A stretch of DNA of 23,077 nucleotides from Bacillota bacterium (lineage in GTDB: Bacteria > Bacillota > Clostridia > Lachnospirales > Anaerotignaceae), in NCBI GenBank assembly GCA_017547125.1, contig JAFYQL010000123.1, positions 1 through 23,077 on the forward strand. Reading direction: 5' to 3'. Position numbers and translations under genes: made by a program. Each line of letters opens with the position of its first letter. The stretch's first letter is position 1. The notes under the pieces were generated by a model that saw nothing but the letters and a program-made list of their open reading frames with translations, searched no databases and was not told the origin of the DNA. This document shows positions 22,891 through 23,077 of this stretch, piece after piece.

Positions 22891-22923
22891 AAAAGAACCT
22901 TGATTTTTCAAGGTTCTTTTTTT
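22891..22923. terminator. Bidirectional terminator after the hydrogenase
   Basis: AAAAGAACCTTGA (22891-22903) pairs perfectly with TCAAGGTTCTTTT (22908-22920) around TTTT, then TTT. A-rich and T-rich flanks let it serve the convergent gene on the right too. Confidence 0.9.
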
Positions 22924-23077
22924 ATGATACCAAGCTGGCTTTTTCCCATTTGTTTCCTTTAAAACGTATAAAGTTGAATATAAATCTTGCTATCCAGTCA
23001 AGTATCATAGCAAGCCATACACCGTAAAGTCCCATACCCATATATTTTCCAAGTACATAGCTGAAGCCGATACGTAC
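22922..23077 (-). CDS. C-terminal end of a second MATE family transporter (runs off right edge)
   Basis: The minus strand has an open frame from the window edge to a TAA at 22924-22922, giving the last 51 residues. The segment GLYGVWLAMILDWIARFIFN followed by FIRFKGNKWEK is the typical end of MATE/DinF exporters: a last membrane helix with GVW-x-AM-x-xDW, then a basic RF...GKW tail. The stop codon overlaps the T-run of the hydrogenase terminator. Substrate and full length are unknown because only the end is visible. Confidence 0.75.
   Translation of the reverse strand, partial: VRIGFSYVLGKYMGMGLYGVWLAMILDWIARFIFNFIRFKGNKWEKASLVS

Overview
The window looks like a chromosomal stretch from a strictly anaerobic, low-to-mid GC Firmicute (class Clostridia). 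The grounds are strong AAGGAGG ribosome binding sites, near-exclusive AGA for arginine in the best-expressed genes, AT-rich intergenic DNA with TTGACA/TATAAT promoters, many U-tailed hairpin terminators, an [FeFe]-hydrogenase, and an acyl-CoA dehydrogenase/Etf cluster. I cannot name the genus from sequence alone. No rRNA, tRNA, CRISPR, insertion sequence or phage gene was seen.

Layout. (1) 1-7.8 kb is housekeeping and accessory: the start of a small membrane protein (-), an AEC-family permease (-), a GH13 alpha-glucanase overlapping an RluA-type pseudouridine synthase (+), then a tight minus-strand operon dinB > CAT-type acetyltransferase > DUF3221-like lipoprotein, then a MATE exporter (+). 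(2) 7.8-12.9 kb is a four-gene plus-strand operon: FAD-linked 2-hydroxyacid (lactate/glycolate) dehydrogenase, acyl-CoA dehydrogenase, etfB, etfA. It has a near-consensus promoter whose spacer is filled by a TGGTCTGACCA operator, a second operator 272 bp downstream, and a leader of about 345 nt with a possible 28-codon ORF and a foldable element. (3) 12.95-14.2 kb is a lone DUF2812 membrane protein (-). (4) 14.4-22.9 kb looks like one sigma-54 regulatory island. A PAS/AAA+ enhancer-binding regulator (-) lies upstream of an M20 amidohydrolase and two small integral membrane proteins (one DUF5058), all on the minus strand. Divergent from the regulator is a plus-strand pair: a NuoF-like 4Fe-4S/GltD-like flavoprotein and an [FeFe]-hydrogenase. 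Both flanking operons start at textbook -24/-12 promoters (TGGCAC-N5-TTGC). Five copies of the palindrome TATGCA-N4-TGCATA stand upstream of the M20 promoter. (5) The right edge holds the C-terminus of a second MATE-type protein (-).

How it may work together. In region 2, one Etf pair is positioned to serve both a 2-hydroxyacid dehydrogenase and an acyl-CoA dehydrogenase. This fits lactate oxidation coupled to enoyl-CoA reduction under a GntR/LldR-type repressor that is not in the window. In region 4, the inference is that a substrate sensed through the PAS domain switches on a two-subunit permease, an M20C hydrolase of N-carbamoyl-amino-acid or ureide type, and a hydrogenase module that could dispose of NAD(P)H as H2. 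The grouping and cis-sites are seen in the sequence. The substrate and the coupling are inference.
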